A stretch of DNA of 64,000 nt from Ascarosepion bandense (lineage: Eukaryota; Mollusca; Cephalopoda; Sepiida; Sepiidae). A program made the position numbers and the translations under genes. The notes beneath the pieces were generated by a model. That model saw only the letters and a program-made list of their open reading frames with translations, searched no databases and was not told the DNA's origin. Below are positions 31,166-41,281 of the stretch, one piece after another (position 1 is the first letter of the stretch; the number at the start of each line of letters is the position of its first letter). The stretch is taken from NCBI GenBank assembly GCA_037127315.1, contig JBBBDQ010000399.1, positions 358,501-422,500 on the forward strand, given 5' to 3'.

Positions 31166-32079
31166 GAAAAATCTTTGAATTCAAAACCACTTAGCCAGGA
31201 GTTTGTGTATGGCCAACACCCCTACCTGTAAAAAAGACAATTTACAAAAGCATCTATGACAACGAACCAGCGCAGAACATAGTGAGATAGCGAAGTGTCA
31301 TCTATGGCTTATATTCCACTGGGAAGAGATGGGCTGAGAGAGGGAGAGAGAGATATGCACTCAAAATTGATTGGCTACATTTAATGCCTTGGAATCCCAA
31401 TTAATTATATTCCATCCCATCAGCAAGACCACGAACAAGAGACTATGAACGGATTACCCCTTAGTTTTAACGTTCACGGATAAGACCCGTCCTGCTACAC
31501 ACATTGTAGCAAACCAACTATATTCTCTACGTATTATATGATATATGATATGATCAAAATTTTACTTGAGCAGATTCTTCCAACAAATCCACTGCCCTGT
31601 GAAAACGATTCCTAAATAGGACGCTTCATGACAATCCTAACTTGTACAAGTCTAGGTTTAACCGTTACCTTGCACACATATCCGCATAATATGTGCCTCT
31701 TAGTCTGTGGTGCAAAACTTCACATGGGCGTCAGAACTTGTACAGGGTGAACATAATTATAAGAAAAATACGAAAGTTTGGTAGAGGTAAACATCTGCAT
31801 GACCGGAAGTTGTGCCGACTGGTTCTTGGTTTGTATATACACGTATAAAAACTCCATATCAAACCAATCTTGTGTAACATCTCACTGGAGTAGAGAGGTT
31901 TTTAATAATAAAAATAAATAATAAAAAATAATAGAGAATTTAATGGATTCGCTAGAAGGAAACATTCCATACATTTTTCATGAAAAAAGATTCTCAAATC
32001 TATTAAATGTTATCACACTTTTGAGTATTGAAGGACGTTTTCTTCTTCACCATTTCTTGGCTTGAAACACTACTTTGCG
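31166..32079. other. Nothing recognised
   Basis: About 0.9 kb with a purine-rich GAGAGAGGGAGAGAGAGA patch near 31335 and AT-rich remainder. No coding frame, RNA or repeat identified. Confidence 0.45.
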
Positions 32080-32135
32080 TATGATCACCGAAGTTAAGCA
32101 ACGTTGAACCTGGTCAATACCTAGAGAGATATCAG
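32080..32135 (+). ncRNA. 5S rRNA-like fragment (pseudogene or SINE head)
   Basis: TGATCACCGAAGTTAAGCAA followed by CGTTGAACCTGGTCAATACC and TAGAGAGAT closely follows the middle of eukaryotic 5S rRNA (GATCTCCGAAGTTAAGCA.CGT..GGCC.GGT.AGTAC.TGGATGGG). It includes the internal control region. The 5' half of 5S is not recognisable and the 3' end degrades, so it is a pseudogene or the head of a 5S-derived SINE. Confidence 0.72.
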
Positions 32136-32139
32136 AAAA

Positions 32140-32290
32140 TGGTCGAATAGTTAATGGTACGGAATTGTTAATCGAATAGCCAAGTTAATGGGTTCGTTAT
32201 ATTCACTTACGAGCAATTGCTATTGCGAAAAGTATGAAAAAACTCTCGTCTCCAAAGCTAAGGGTTAAAAAGTGAAACTATATAACTAAA
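32140..32290 (+). mobile_element. Decayed SINE-1 fragment next to the 5S-like segment
   Basis: ATTCACTTACGAGCAATTGC, TGCGAAAAGTATGAAAAAAC and GCTAAGGGTTAAAA track the SINE-1 order (ATTCACTTACGCGCAAATAC, GGGAAAGGTATTAATCC, TATGGGTTAAAT). The head is unrecognisable. Confidence 0.5.
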
Positions 32291-32394
32291 TTTTTATGAT
32301 TTACTCCACCAAATATAATATTCTTACAATGTAAGAATAGTTTCTGGCTTGAAATAACCTGTAGGTTGTTGATAACCCGTAGAAAACGAATAAA

Positions 32395-32525
32395 TATTGA
32401 TTTTCTAAGCGTCGTTTAGATGTGGCACAAGGTCGAAAGAATAGGGTACCCAGTGAGGATTGAAGTCACTACTCAGTTGCTATAGGTTCTAGCGATACAA
32501 GCGAGCAAACCAGTGCACCACGTCG
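32395..32525 (-). mobile_element. SINE-3 (tRNA-like), copy 2
   Basis: Match to 28825-28975. On the reverse strand: GTGGTGCACTGGTTTGCTCG (A box-like) and GACTTCAATCCTCACTGGGT (B box-like) at typical tRNA spacing. It shares GGTCGAAAGAATAGGGTACC at its other end. Confidence 0.6.
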
Positions 32526-33149
32526 AGGTAACCAGAAAAAGAACTAAATAAATAATCTTTTGTTTCATTAGATATTTTATGTGCTATCCATTTGTATGAT
32601 GTCTTTGAAACTTTTCACTTGTTGTACAAAACTATAGAAACGTTGAGGCTGAAAAATATAAACGGTGACGTCATACAGGGATGTGAGTTACGGCCTCAAT
32701 GTAAATATTTTAATAAACTCTTTAATAACATTAGCTATTTCTCATCTAAATTGCATTTTTGCTTAATTTATTTTTTGCATTCTTTAGAATCAAGAGTATT
32801 TTAATGGCAAGTTGGATAGGCGTGATAGATTGGTTATACTTCTTTGTTTTTCTTTGACATTTTAACCATTTATTTTCATCTTATTGACGATCAATTCATT
32901 CCAAAATGACGTCTTCGCAACGTTTTCCAATATTCCCGAAGATTAGATGACTTCGAAGAAGCCAGATATTTACGCAGAGGAATCGGATTTTCGAAAATAC
33001 TTGCAAATACTCTGCTTACTTGGAAACATTCGGTGATTCTGTCAAGAAAAACACGTCAAGAGTGGAAATAGTTTGGTGTCATATTAACTACAGCTTAAAA
33101 ATCTAACAACATATGCGCACTCATATAAACACACTTATATAATATTTAC
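32526..33149. other. Nothing recognised
   Basis: AT-rich; a 70-codon frame at 32592 has no recognisable motif and no repeat match was noticed. Confidence 0.45.
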
Positions 33150-33240
33150 ACAATTTATATTCGGACTATTGTCCTCATTGTTGTTGTTGTTATCTTAACG
33201 TTTTCTGTCATTCGTTGTTATAACAACGATGACGTTAAAT
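33150..33240 (+). repeat. Foldback/Penelope-like arm fragment
   Basis: TTTATATTCGGACTATTGTC CTCATTGTTG is the same arm motif as at 24303 and 50112. CGTTGTTATAACAACG follows, a short palindrome. Only one arm is visible; the RTE copy at 33241 abuts it. Confidence 0.5.
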
Positions 33241-34012
33241 CTGAAAAGAGAATTCTGAAAATAAATATTGTGCAAGACCTCCTAGAGAAGGTAGCTAAAG
33301 AGAGTGACAAGAAAGGACTACAAATAAACAGCAAGAGAAAAAACCGAATGCATCAAAAAGAGCAACCGAAAATGCAAAATACAGGTAGGTTATAGGTACA
33401 AGCAGGTAAAAAATTTAAATACTTAGGAAGTGTTCTAACAGAAGACGGAAAGTGCGATACAGATCAGAAAGCAAAATTAGCGTGGCCAAAGGACGCGTTT
33501 CAGAAACTGAGTAAAGTATTAAGACACATGAAACTTTCACTAGAAACAAAGAAGAGAGTAATAGATTGCTATGTGATGTCAATTCTTCAATATGGCAGTG
33601 AATGTTGGACAGTATCATCAAAGATGAAGGAAAAACTAGAAGCAGCTGACATGGGGTTCTACAGAAGGATGCTGCAGATATCATGGACCAAGCACATGAG
33701 CAATAATGAATTGTTTCAAAGAATGGAAACAAAAAGAAAATTAATACTGAGTATCAGGAAGAGGAAACTAAAATCCCTTGGACATGCAATGAGGAAAGAG
33801 GGCTTGGAGATACTAACAGGCCAGATAGAGGGAAAAAGAGACAGAGGAAAGCAGCGAATAACATATTTGAAGGGCCTGAGCTGGTGGATGACAGAACGGG
33901 TGTTACGAAATGTTGCAGGAGAAAGCGTGCTAAAAGCCACCAGGGATAGGGAAACGTGGAGGACTATGATCGCCTAGGTCCTGAAAGGACAAGGTACATA
34001 GAAGAAGAAGAA
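33241..34012 (+). pseudogene. RTE-like LINE C-terminus, best preserved
   Basis: Decayed palm end first (LEKVAKESDKKGLQINSKR-like), then FKYLGSVLTEDGKCDTD, AKDAFQKLSKVLRHMKLSL, and an open frame of 149 codons (33528-33974) with ETKKRVIDCYVMSILQYG, SECWTVSSKMKEKLEAADM, FYRRMLQISWTKHMSNNEL, LKSLGHAMRKEGLEILTGQ and IEGKRDRGKQRITYLKGL. This is the thumb/connector and C-terminus of an RTE-like reverse transcriptase. The RT catalytic core and endonuclease are absent. It ends AGGACAAGGTACATAGAAGA with a short GAA tail (34002-34013). Confidence 0.85.
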
Positions 34013-34084
34013 ATAATGAAATCTCCTTCTCTAATTTTTTTTTCTTTTGTTTAAGTAAGGTTCACTTCGTACAAGTACCGACAT

Positions 34085-34310
34085 CACTCGAAGCAAGATT
34101 GCCACTGGTGTGCAGAGGGTTACAGTGAGAGTAAAAAATCAAGGTACAGGGGATGTTGGAAAAATAATAAGAGATATATGGGAATCGAAAGGAAATACGA
34201 TAGCAATTAACGTTGCATTGAAACTTTTGGAAATTGTGGCTATCATGGAAGCAAGCAAATGGGAAAAAAAGTTCCGCAAAAGGGAAGTACGAGAAAAATA
34301 ACTTTAAGTG
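34085..34310 (-). mobile_element. Jockey/CR1-like LINE 3' part, antisense
   Basis: Conserved tail in reverse (GAAGCAAGATTGCCACTGGT GTGCAGAGGG), short 3' UTR, then the RLWN-like block (AAAAAAAGTTCCGCAAAAGG) on the reverse strand. Forward and reverse 60-84-codon frames are not meaningful. Confidence 0.7.
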
Positions 34311-34932
34311 TGCCATTTGTGGTCAGGTGCCCCTGCCGTTCTCCTCAGTGTTCTTGACAAGCTCCAAAGGAGAGTCTGTAATGTGATAGGTACTGATCTG
34401 GCGACTCGTCTGCAGCCACTTTCCCATCGTCGAAATGTGGCCTCCCTCTGTCTCTTCTATAAATACTTTCATGGCTTCTGCTCGGATGAGCTTAAGTCAC
34501 TGATGCCTCCTCAACAGGTGTTTACCCGTGCAACCAGACTGGCAACTGGGTCCCACCCATTTACAGTCAGGTTAGCCAAACGCAGACGACAATTCTACTC
34601 CTGCAGCTTCCTCTCTCGGACTTCCCGCCTGTGGAACTCACTCACGTATTCTTGCTTTCCTGACGGCTACGACCTCCAGAAATTTAAAAGCAAAGTTAAT
34701 ACTCACCTACTAACCACTTGACTCTAGCTCTCTCCCCTCCCCTGTATAATCTTCACGTTCTCTCCGCCCATGTATCTGTCATTGCACCTGCTTTCTCAGC
34801 TTTCTATTGTTCCTTTCTAACTAGCTTGTACTCCTCACTCTTTTCTAATTAATCTTTCTACATTTATGTAACCCCCTGCACATCAGTGGCGTTTCTGCCT
34901 TGCTCGGGGTGAAATGATTAAAAAAAAAAAAA
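34311..34932 (+). pseudogene. Jockey/CR1-like LINE C-terminus, best copy, with 3' tail
   Basis: An open frame to 34721 encodes LWSGAPAVLLSVLDKLQRR, VCNVIGTDLATRLQPLSHR, RNVASLCLFYKYFHGFCSD, FTRATRLATGSHPFTVRLA, FLSRTSRLWNSLTYSCFPD and LQKFKSKVNTHLLTT-stop. It is the post-RT C-terminal region of a Jockey/CR1-like ORF2; the nuclease and RT are truncated away. A pyrimidine-rich UTR of about 140 bp follows, then the conserved tail (34867-34932) with an A-run. The coding part is uninterrupted, so this is a comparatively young 5'-truncated copy. Confidence 0.87.
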
Positions 34933-34936
34933 GAAG

Positions 34937-35205
34937 GGGCGATTACATTTAACTATTTCGACGGTGGGACGTTGATGTCAACCTCGTAAAACGAGTAAAT
35001 GCATGTGGTCAGTGAACCAAAGAAGAAAGCAAATCAGAGCAGTTGCAATGTAGAAAAGACAGAGGGAAGCCACACCATGTAGATGAGAGAGTGACTGAAA
35101 GCCAGATACTAAGTCAGGATCGATTACAATGCATATATATTTTTAGGAATTTTGTCGAGAACATCAAAGATGAATAACAGGAGCACCCGACTAGAAATCA
35201 CAACA
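34937..35205 (-). mobile_element. Jockey/CR1-like LINE fragment, antisense
   Basis: Reverse strand, right to left: SGAPVIHL.., SRLSVTLSSTWCGFPLSFLH-like sequence and RGWH-region. Recognisable by GACAGAGGGAAGCCACACCA and GAGTGACTGAAAGCCAGATA, which recur antisense at 15370-15430. It meets a forward LINE copy at about 35206. Confidence 0.7.
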
Positions 35206-35605
35206 GTATTCAACCAGACTGGCAACTGGGTCCCACCCATTTACAGTCAGGTTAGCCAAATGCAGACGACAATTCTACTCCTGCAGCTTCTTCTCTCGCA
35301 CTTCCCGCCTGTGGAACTCGCTCCAGTATTCTTGCTTTCCTGAAGGCTACAACCTCCAGAAATTTAAATGCAAAGTCAATACTCATCTACTAACCACTGG
35401 ACTCTAGCTCTCTCCCCACCCCCGTATAACCTTCCCTTTCTCTCCACCTATGTATCTGTCATTGCACCTGCTTTCTCAGCTTTCTATTGTTCCTTTCTAA
35501 CTAGTTTTTACTCCTCACTATTTTCTAATTAATCTTTTTACAGTTATGTAGTCCCCTTCACATGAGTGGCGTTTCCGCCTTGCTCGGGGTGAAATGATTT
35601 TAAAA
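35206..35605 (+). mobile_element. Jockey/CR1-like LINE C-terminus and tail, second forward copy
   Basis: From ACCAGACTGGCAACTGGGTC onward it is about 95 percent identical by eye to 34539-34932, including UTR and tail (CGCCTTGCTCGGGGTGAAAT). The frame is broken relative to the first copy, with GCTCCAGTATTCTTGC. It is a recent relative or a local duplicate. Confidence 0.85.
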
Positions 35606-35741
35606 AAATGCTCGATATATGATGTATAGAGCTGTGAACTTCTCCCAATGATGTGTTGGAGTCCAAACACTGAAACAACCATATGATTGTAGAGAAGAGG
35701 ACATATATAGAAAAAATTATGTACATGTTCTAAAACCTAAT

Positions 35742-35794
<53 letters not shown>
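35606..35794 (+). repeat. TA-tailed unclassified repeat, copy 1
   Basis: CTCGATATATGATGTAT, GTCCAAACACTGAAACAACC, ATATGATTGTAGAGAAGAGG and TTATGTACATGTTCTAAAAC recur at 45384-45560; both end in long TA runs (here 35748-35794). Non-coding; probably a short interspersed element with a microsatellite tail. Confidence 0.75.
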
Positions 35795-35797
<3 letters not shown>

Positions 35798-36167
35798 TAG
35801 ATTGGTTTAAGAATAAATCCAGTTATAAAAGGTTTACATTATAGAAAACCTTTTATGATCCATTATTATACATGATTACAAAAGAAAAAAGATGCGTGTT
35901 TTTATATGAATATTACCCTATCAAAATTGATAGGGGTTTTGTATCATAATTTCGATGTGAGGAGGACGATACTCTTGGCCCTGGTTACACAGCTAATCTG
36001 GCTAACTAGTACCAATCGACAATGAGTTTGAATATCACTGGGTGCCCCATAGCCGTAAAACTTTGTTTATAGTAAGAATTAGTTCAGTACCAGAGTTCAA
36101 CCAGTCTGAGACAAAGACTGGTCAGGTAAATGTCTTCCTTCACTGCCTTCGGCTCCCAGTCAAGGAT
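35795..36167. other. Unclassified sequence with small hairpins
   Basis: Includes AAAGGTTTACATTATAGAAAACCTTTT (a weak stem) and CCAGTCTGAGACAAAGACTGG (a perfect 7-bp stem). The stretch around 35965-36050 (GGTTACACAGCTAATCTGGC ... GAGTTTGAATATCAC) faintly resembles a tRNA-derived head, too weak to call. Confidence 0.35.
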
Positions 36168-36342
36168 CGCCCGGTTCACACTCCACCCTCATCTATAGAA
36201 CAGTTGTAGAGGCTAATCCCTTGTTCCCTGTTTAGGATGTGGTTTCCGGATTTCTCTTTTCCAATCTTTTCACTCTTACGTAGCCCCCTGCACACCAGTG
36301 GCCTTACCGCCTTGCTCGGGGTGAAATGATTTTAAAAAAATC
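36168..36342 (+). mobile_element. Tail repeat, single unit with complete 3' end
   Basis: One unit (CGCCCGGTTCACACTCCACC ... GTTCCCTGTTTAGGATGTGG) leads directly into CTCTTACGTAGCCCCCTGCA and CCTTGCTCGGGGTGAAATGA with an A-rich end. It shows the minimal, one-unit form of the element. Confidence 0.88.
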
Positions 36343-36442
36343 ATTGCACGGGCGGATGATAGATACATAAATGTGCAAAATGGATTCTAACAAGAAACAA
36401 TTTCCTGGCAGGAAATAATGATCTAAACCTCCTAGCAATATT

Positions 36443-36720
36443 CAGTCAGTTAAGTGTCATACGTGATACACGCTTGGGCGGTCATGTCTCGACTGGGCAG
36501 AAGATTATCCCGCAGTAGGTTCCCATTGCTTTTTGTGGTAGACAGGTTGCCAGCCAAGGCTATAGACCCCAATCTGTCTCGGTATTTAATCCCTAACTGG
36601 AGGGAACAGACTGATTAATACCTTACCCAAGGGTATTTGCGCGTAAGTGAATGCAAGGAATTCAGCTGGAATTCGAACTCGGCAGCCCGATTCCTCGTTC
36701 CGAGTCGATATCTACTAGTA
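36443..36720 (-). mobile_element. SINE-1, nearly full length
   Basis: 3' end CAGTCAGTTAAGTGTCATAC at left; head at right with GAATTCGAACTCGGC and GAGTCGATATCTACTAGTAG (reverse). A 15-bp deletion in the AGAGACATGACTGACTGGGC region. Confidence 0.88.
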
Positions 36721-36727
36721 GTAGTTA

Positions 36728-37085
36728 AGTTCAATAGTTTATATGTATACGAAGGGAAGATAACGGTTAATTCTAGATTGAATCGGTTAAGATTGTAATG
36801 ATCGAGGAAACATTATCTTGGGTGTCGGTTTCACGGGTCAGTTGTTCCAATGACGAAGCTGTTTAAATAGAAATTTCGCGCAGATAGAATACAGAGAGAA
36901 TGTGGATGGTTTGCTATTATGTAAATGGTATGGGTTGTCGGCCTGAAAAGATAGAACTGAAGGAACCGAAGAAAGCATTTCGTCCGATCGCTTTTCATGG
37001 AAGTAGCGATAGAACAGCGATAGACAAGCCAGTGTTATTCGCCACATCCTGTTTAAGTGAGAAGCTGGTATATAATGCTTCTCCA
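36728..37085 (-). mobile_element. Second LINE subfamily C-terminus, antisense, plus shared repeat
   Basis: The left 120 bp matches the unclassified repeat at 7870-7985. To its right the reverse strand encodes HLNRMWRITLACLSLFYRYF, HEKRSDEMLSSVPSVLSFQ and FKQLRHWN, a Jockey/CR1-type C-terminus of a different subfamily from the common one (compare LACLSLFYRYFHEK with VASLCLFYKYFHGF). No 3' tail is seen. The long reverse frame extends into TG/TA microsatellite. Confidence 0.68.
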
Positions 37086-37103
37086 ACAAGCACTCGGTGA
37101 GAC

Positions 37104-37104
<1 letters not shown>

Positions 37105-37172
<68 letters not shown>
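37105..37172. repeat. (TA)n(TG)n compound microsatellite
   Basis: TA run then TG run. Translates as IYIY / VCVC or THTH on the other strand, which explains three overlapping frames of 66-130 codons. Confidence 0.95.
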
Positions 37173-37173
<1 letters not shown>

Positions 37174-37264
37174 TTCAGAAGTGAATTGAGTTCTTTCAGT
37201 GACTGTGTGTATACACTGCTTAGATACCACACCTTTCCTTTCTCCGATTCCACACGCCTATGGC

Positions 37265-37402
37265 TTAAGGAGCAGCGACTCCGACTGACACCAAATCAGT
37301 CGAGTTTTGATCCCGGCCAGAAGCAAGTGGATGTGTCTAGCAACACTGAGTTGTGATACAGCGAAACAGGCTTGTATGTGGATGACTAATATATATATAT
37401 AT
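37265..37402 (+). repeat. SINE-2 with (TA)n tail, copy 2
   Basis: Near-identical to 1-148: TTAAGGAGCAGCGACTCCGA, CAGAAGCAAGTGGATGTGTC, GAAACAGGCTTGTATGTGGA. Contains GAGTTTTGATCCC as a possible B box. Confidence 0.65.
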
Positions 37403-37735
37403 GTAGGCATTAACCTATTTTTTCAAGATGTTTCGTTCAATATGACAGGCAATATTATTTAATTAATCGTTTGTTAGGGGTAGGGGTAGGAGTAAAGGAG
37501 TGTAAAAACTGTACGTTGTGTCTATTGTCTCAAGTGCTTTCGGCTAATTCTTTAGCCATTTTCAAGGGGCTTTTTGTCAATTGCTTTTAATTTTTTTTCA
37601 AGATGTAGTTTTGTGTGCTTATATAGTTGTAGCGTTTATCCCGCGCCAGCGAAAGGAACATGGCAGTATTCTATACGGCGACATTCTATTTTAAATTAGG
37701 TTCCAATTGTTTTATGTAAAGTGGTCATCATACAA

Positions 37736-37736
<1 letters not shown>
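37403..37736. other. Mostly unique; decayed hammerhead-like motif antisense
   Basis: Reverse strand around 37540-37580 reads TGAAAATGGCTAAAGAATTAG then CCGAAAGCACTTG, comparable to the CTGAAGATGGCTC...GAGCCGAAAG motif at 40100 but lacking a perfect CTGANGA. A G-rich GTTAGGGGTAGGGGTAGG lies at 37473-37490. Confidence 0.4.

Positions 37737-37737
<1 letters not shown>

Positions 37738-37788
<51 letters not shown>
37738..37788. repeat. (TA)n microsatellite
   Basis: About 25 TA units, uninterrupted. Confidence 0.95.
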
Positions 37789-37789
<1 letters not shown>

Positions 37790-38199
37790 TTAAGTAAACG
37801 TCTACTACATAGGCTCATGTTTTGGGTGAGGTTTTATGTGTTTATGCGGCAAGAGACATCAAGGCCAACCAAGAAAGCAGAACAAAGACGCAATCAAACT
37901 TATCCCTCTTTGAGTTCCTGAGATTTGAGATTTGTCGTGCCATTGTCCACCAGATCTCTACAAATTTTGAAAAAAAATAACCTTAAAATGATGAAAGAAC
38001 CACTGTTCTGTACAACCGACTTCCAATCTTATGCTTCCCCGACTAATGCAGTCATAACCCTTTAAAGTCTAGGGTTAGTGGTTATCTTCCCCTTGCTATC
38101 CTAGCCAAAATTAAAGAGGAGAACTTCAACGTGCATCTTGGCTTTTGTAACATTCACCAACTTTAGTGACTTCACTGTTTCAAATTGACATGGTTTGCT

Positions 38200-38777
38200 G
38201 AGCTAGCTGCCTATCCGTCGATGAAATAAAGGACAACTAATAGACATGTATCTATCTGATCTGAGTTTGAGTTTCAATGGCATATCAACCTCTGTGGGTT
38301 ATTTAATGCCAAAACATTTTTTTAATGTTGAGTTAGAGTGAGAAGTTTAATTTAGTCGGATTTTCATGAATTTCTTTGTTTTATTTACTTTTTTTATTTT
38401 AGAAAAATGAAAATGACTTTTAGGCTTGTATTCAATATGTTTTGCTGAGAATAATTTTCCTTCTAAAAAGTGTTATAGTAATAATTTTTCCTACTAAAAT
38501 GTATTGGTAATATTTTTCATTAAAAACCGAATATTTTTCTATAAATGTCTTTTTTTTATGTATATATTTCTTCAGAAGTGCATATTTATACTGTCATAGT
38601 GTTTTGACTCCAATTTGGGGATAGATCATTTGCGCATAGCTGGGAAAATAACAGGTGCTACCACTCCAGGTCAGAGTAGACCTGATAACAACAGCAATTA
38701 AGAGATGGTTCCATGATCTTCAAAACTTCCCAATCAGATGTCTTGCTGCCAGATGCAGTTTACCATAATGCTCATGA

Positions 38778-38778
<1 letters not shown>
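38200..38778 (-). repeat. Duplicated block, inverted partial copy C
   Basis: Reverse strand matches copy B 18130-18720 in order: the CTGTTTAGTTCCC / GGTGCTACCACTCC region and TGATATGCCATTGAAACTCA near the other end, with AACATTAAAAAAATG between. More diverged than A is from B. It establishes that the block is a dispersed repeat family and not only one duplication. Confidence 0.6.
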
Positions 38779-38815
<37 letters not shown>

Positions 38816-38970
38816 CATGTTGCGTGTGTGTCTGTGTGTATTTAGAGAGAGAGAGAGAGAAGGAGAGAGGGTGTGTTAAATTATTTTTTCACGTTGTTTA
38901 TTATCAAACATATATTAATTGCAAGATGGATTATCAATGCGTATATATATGTATATATATATATATATAT
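38778..38970. repeat. Compound microsatellite cluster
   Basis: (TA)n 38779-38811, GTGT and GAGAGA patches 38823-38865, and a second TA run 38942-38970. The 102-codon frame across here is microsatellite translation. Confidence 0.9.
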
Positions 38971-39737
38971 AAAACTTTAATATTAAAGAAGGTAAATCCC
39001 AAAAAACCCAATCCTAATTAATATTAATTACATTAATATTACGACAATAAAATGATGAAATAAAGAAGTTGCCGATGATGCGTGAAATTTCTCTTAGGGA
39101 TTACATATAGAAATGGCCATACAATTGATTTGAACATCGGAATTAATTATATATATATATATATACTTGATTGTGGGTAGTCTAGTGTAAGATGTCTGTC
39201 GGGCACACAATGAATCAGGCTGCTTAAATAACTGTCAACAAAAGGCTTTAAAACGAGAGATTACGTACACAAAATAGCCTTTGCAATACGCAAACGGCAC
39301 AATGCTTTTTAAATATATATGAGTAATTAAACATAAAAAAACAATTACAATGAAAAATATCATGAAAAAATGGAAAATACTAACAGCCAACAACAATAAA
39401 GTAAAACTGTACACATTTTCCGGAAGACAAAATAACCATGATCACTTTCACAGATCAATAGGAATTGCAAAATAAACTATCAGAATTATTATAAAATTTC
39501 CCCTGTGCAACTCACATAAATCAAGTCGTGTGCAACTCACATAAATCAAGTCGTATTAGAAACTTTCGAGCGATTATATCAAATTGGAATCAGTACAATA
39601 CTTACCTTCTGCATAAAACATGAGGTTTCTCTTTGAATCTGTGATAAAGCAGTGTTTTCCCCCATTCTATGGGTATTTTCTGGAGTACAACAATACAGCA
39701 ATGTAATTTTCAGTGTAAATATTTTCGTTTGTCTGAT

Positions 39738-39738
<1 letters not shown>
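38971..39738. other. AT-rich; short tandem duplication at 39503-39553
   Basis: GTGCAACTCACATAAATCAAG with GTCGT is tandemly duplicated (about 26-bp unit, two copies). Otherwise AT-rich with a TA run near 39146-39165 and nothing recognised. Confidence 0.5.

Positions 39739-39787
<49 letters not shown>
39739..39787. repeat. (TA)n microsatellite
   Basis: Long pure TA run at the left edge of a foldback element; the related copy at 55586 has a TA run at the opposite end. Confidence 0.95.
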
Positions 39788-39789
<2 letters not shown>

Positions 39790-40290
39790 TAAACATATCC
39801 TGTTAAATATAAGAACAATGAATGTCTATTATGTTTAATCATGAGCCGTTCTAAACATCGTATTTTAGCTTTAATTTCAGGTGAAATTTAAGATAAAAAT
39901 TATCAAACATTTGGATAATGTTTTATTAAGTTGGTTCTAACCATAAAAACATCCACCATCAGCGACGATTTTATTTTGTGTTGACTTAAAACTTTGCTAA
40001 GCAACAATAACAGTCACCAAAAATAGCAAACACAGTTTGTAAATTTGTAATGCGGTTCTATATGGTGGATGTTTTTATGTTAACGTCCTTGTAACCTCTC
40101 TGAAGATGGCTCATGTGAGCCGAAAGCTAAAACCAACTTAATTAAAAATTATCTAAATGTTGGAAAACATTTATACCAAATGGAATGAACAAAGTGTGGT
40201 CTGATAAAATGAGCTAATTTAGCTCACAGAAATGGAATCTAATTTATAACCACTCTAAATGAGATGTTGAACTTTCTTTATATATATATA
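39788..40290. mobile_element. Foldback element with hammerhead-like core
   Basis: Inverted arms AACATTTGGATAATG...AAGTTGGTTCTA (39906-39940) and its inverse (40128-40165) flank a core shared with 55586-55895 (CACCATCAGCGACGATTTTA, AACTTTGCTAAGCAACAATA). CATAAAAACATCCACCA (39942-39958) is inverted at 40062-40079. The right arm carries CTGAAGA (40100-40106), a stem GGCTC/GAGCC and GAAA (40122-40125). The arm continues into GTGTGGTCTGATAAAATG and GAGCTAATTTAGCTC (a perfect 5-bp stem), which recurs in the palindrome at 43125. Confidence 0.65.
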
Positions 40291-40475
40291 TTTTTTTTTT
40301 TACTCATATCACCCCGAGGAAGGCGGTAACGCCACTGAAGCGCAGGAGGCTACGTAAGAGTGAAAAGATTGGAAAAGAGAAAGCCGGAAACCACATCCTA
40401 AGCAGGAAACAAGGGATGAGCCTCTTCAGCTATTCAATAGACGTGGGTGGAGTGTGAACCGGGCGATAGTTAAAG
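40291..40475 (-). mobile_element. Tail repeat, single unit
   Basis: T-run, then ATCACCCCGAGGAAGGCGGT AACGCCACTG (tail), then the unit in reverse ending GGGTGGAGTGTGAACCGGGC. It appears to have landed inside a foldback element, whose arm sequence (GGTTATAAATTATAATTAAT) continues at 40500. Confidence 0.88.
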
Positions 40476-40543
40476 GAGAATTTAACAGCTCTTCTAAAGT
40501 GGTTATAAATTATAATTAATTTCTATGAATATATATATTCTAC

Positions 40544-40592
<49 letters not shown>
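40476..40592 (-). repeat. Foldback arm fragment and (TA)n
   Basis: TTCTAAAGTGGTTATAAATTATAATT is the arm motif of the palindrome at 43125, inverted; a TA run (40545-40591) follows. Confidence 0.65.
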
Positions 40593-40595
<3 letters not shown>

Positions 40596-41281
40596 TAAAC
40601 GATAAGCAGGAATGTTTACCAAGCTCCCCCAGTGGACACTTGGTCCAATGATCAAATATTACCTAGTTACCGTTGATTTGGTAGCTGGATAAAAATGTAG
40701 GCTGTGAACCATTACTTATGCCCATGTATTGATGATCTTTTCTTGATTTGCAAATGTATGTAGAAAAGGTGCCTAAAATTTCAAAAATTTTGTGATACTT
40801 TTGCACAAAAGGACAATTTTTGATCACATATAAAATTAACATCCAGTTTCTCCAAAGCTAGTGTTTACTTTTTAGACTCTAGACTTAAGTCGTCGTCTAA
40901 TGACCGATCTATTTTGCAAGCCTAACTTATCACATATTTATCATCGCCGCCATTCTTGGCATTCTCATCGTATATCAAACCCTAAGTGCCAATTTTTGCT
41001 CATGAGACGAACATGAACGGAGATAAAAGATTACTGGAGGCATGCTAATGATTCCATTCGTCATTATATTAAGAGTAGCCATCAAGAGTCGCGACTGAAA
41101 CAAATTGCCAATGAAATAGCGGAAAAGGGCGATCGCCATAATTTTACCCAAGATCAAAACATGAAAAAACATAATAAAAATGCTGACAGAAACCCATTAG
41201 CGATCAACTGGCACCAAAACTTTTGCTGGAATTTCGAAATACTACACGATAGCTATGAACACATTTCGTAAAAATATCCGC
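40593..41281. other. Nothing recognised
   Basis: About 0.7 kb of AT-rich, apparently unique sequence. The 65-codon reverse frame at 40975-41172 shows no motif. Confidence 0.45.

Noticed and set aside
37473..37491. Telomere-like GTTAGGGGTAGGGGTAGG
   Set aside because: Only three imperfect units; no longer TTAGGG tract, so no support for an interstitial telomere.
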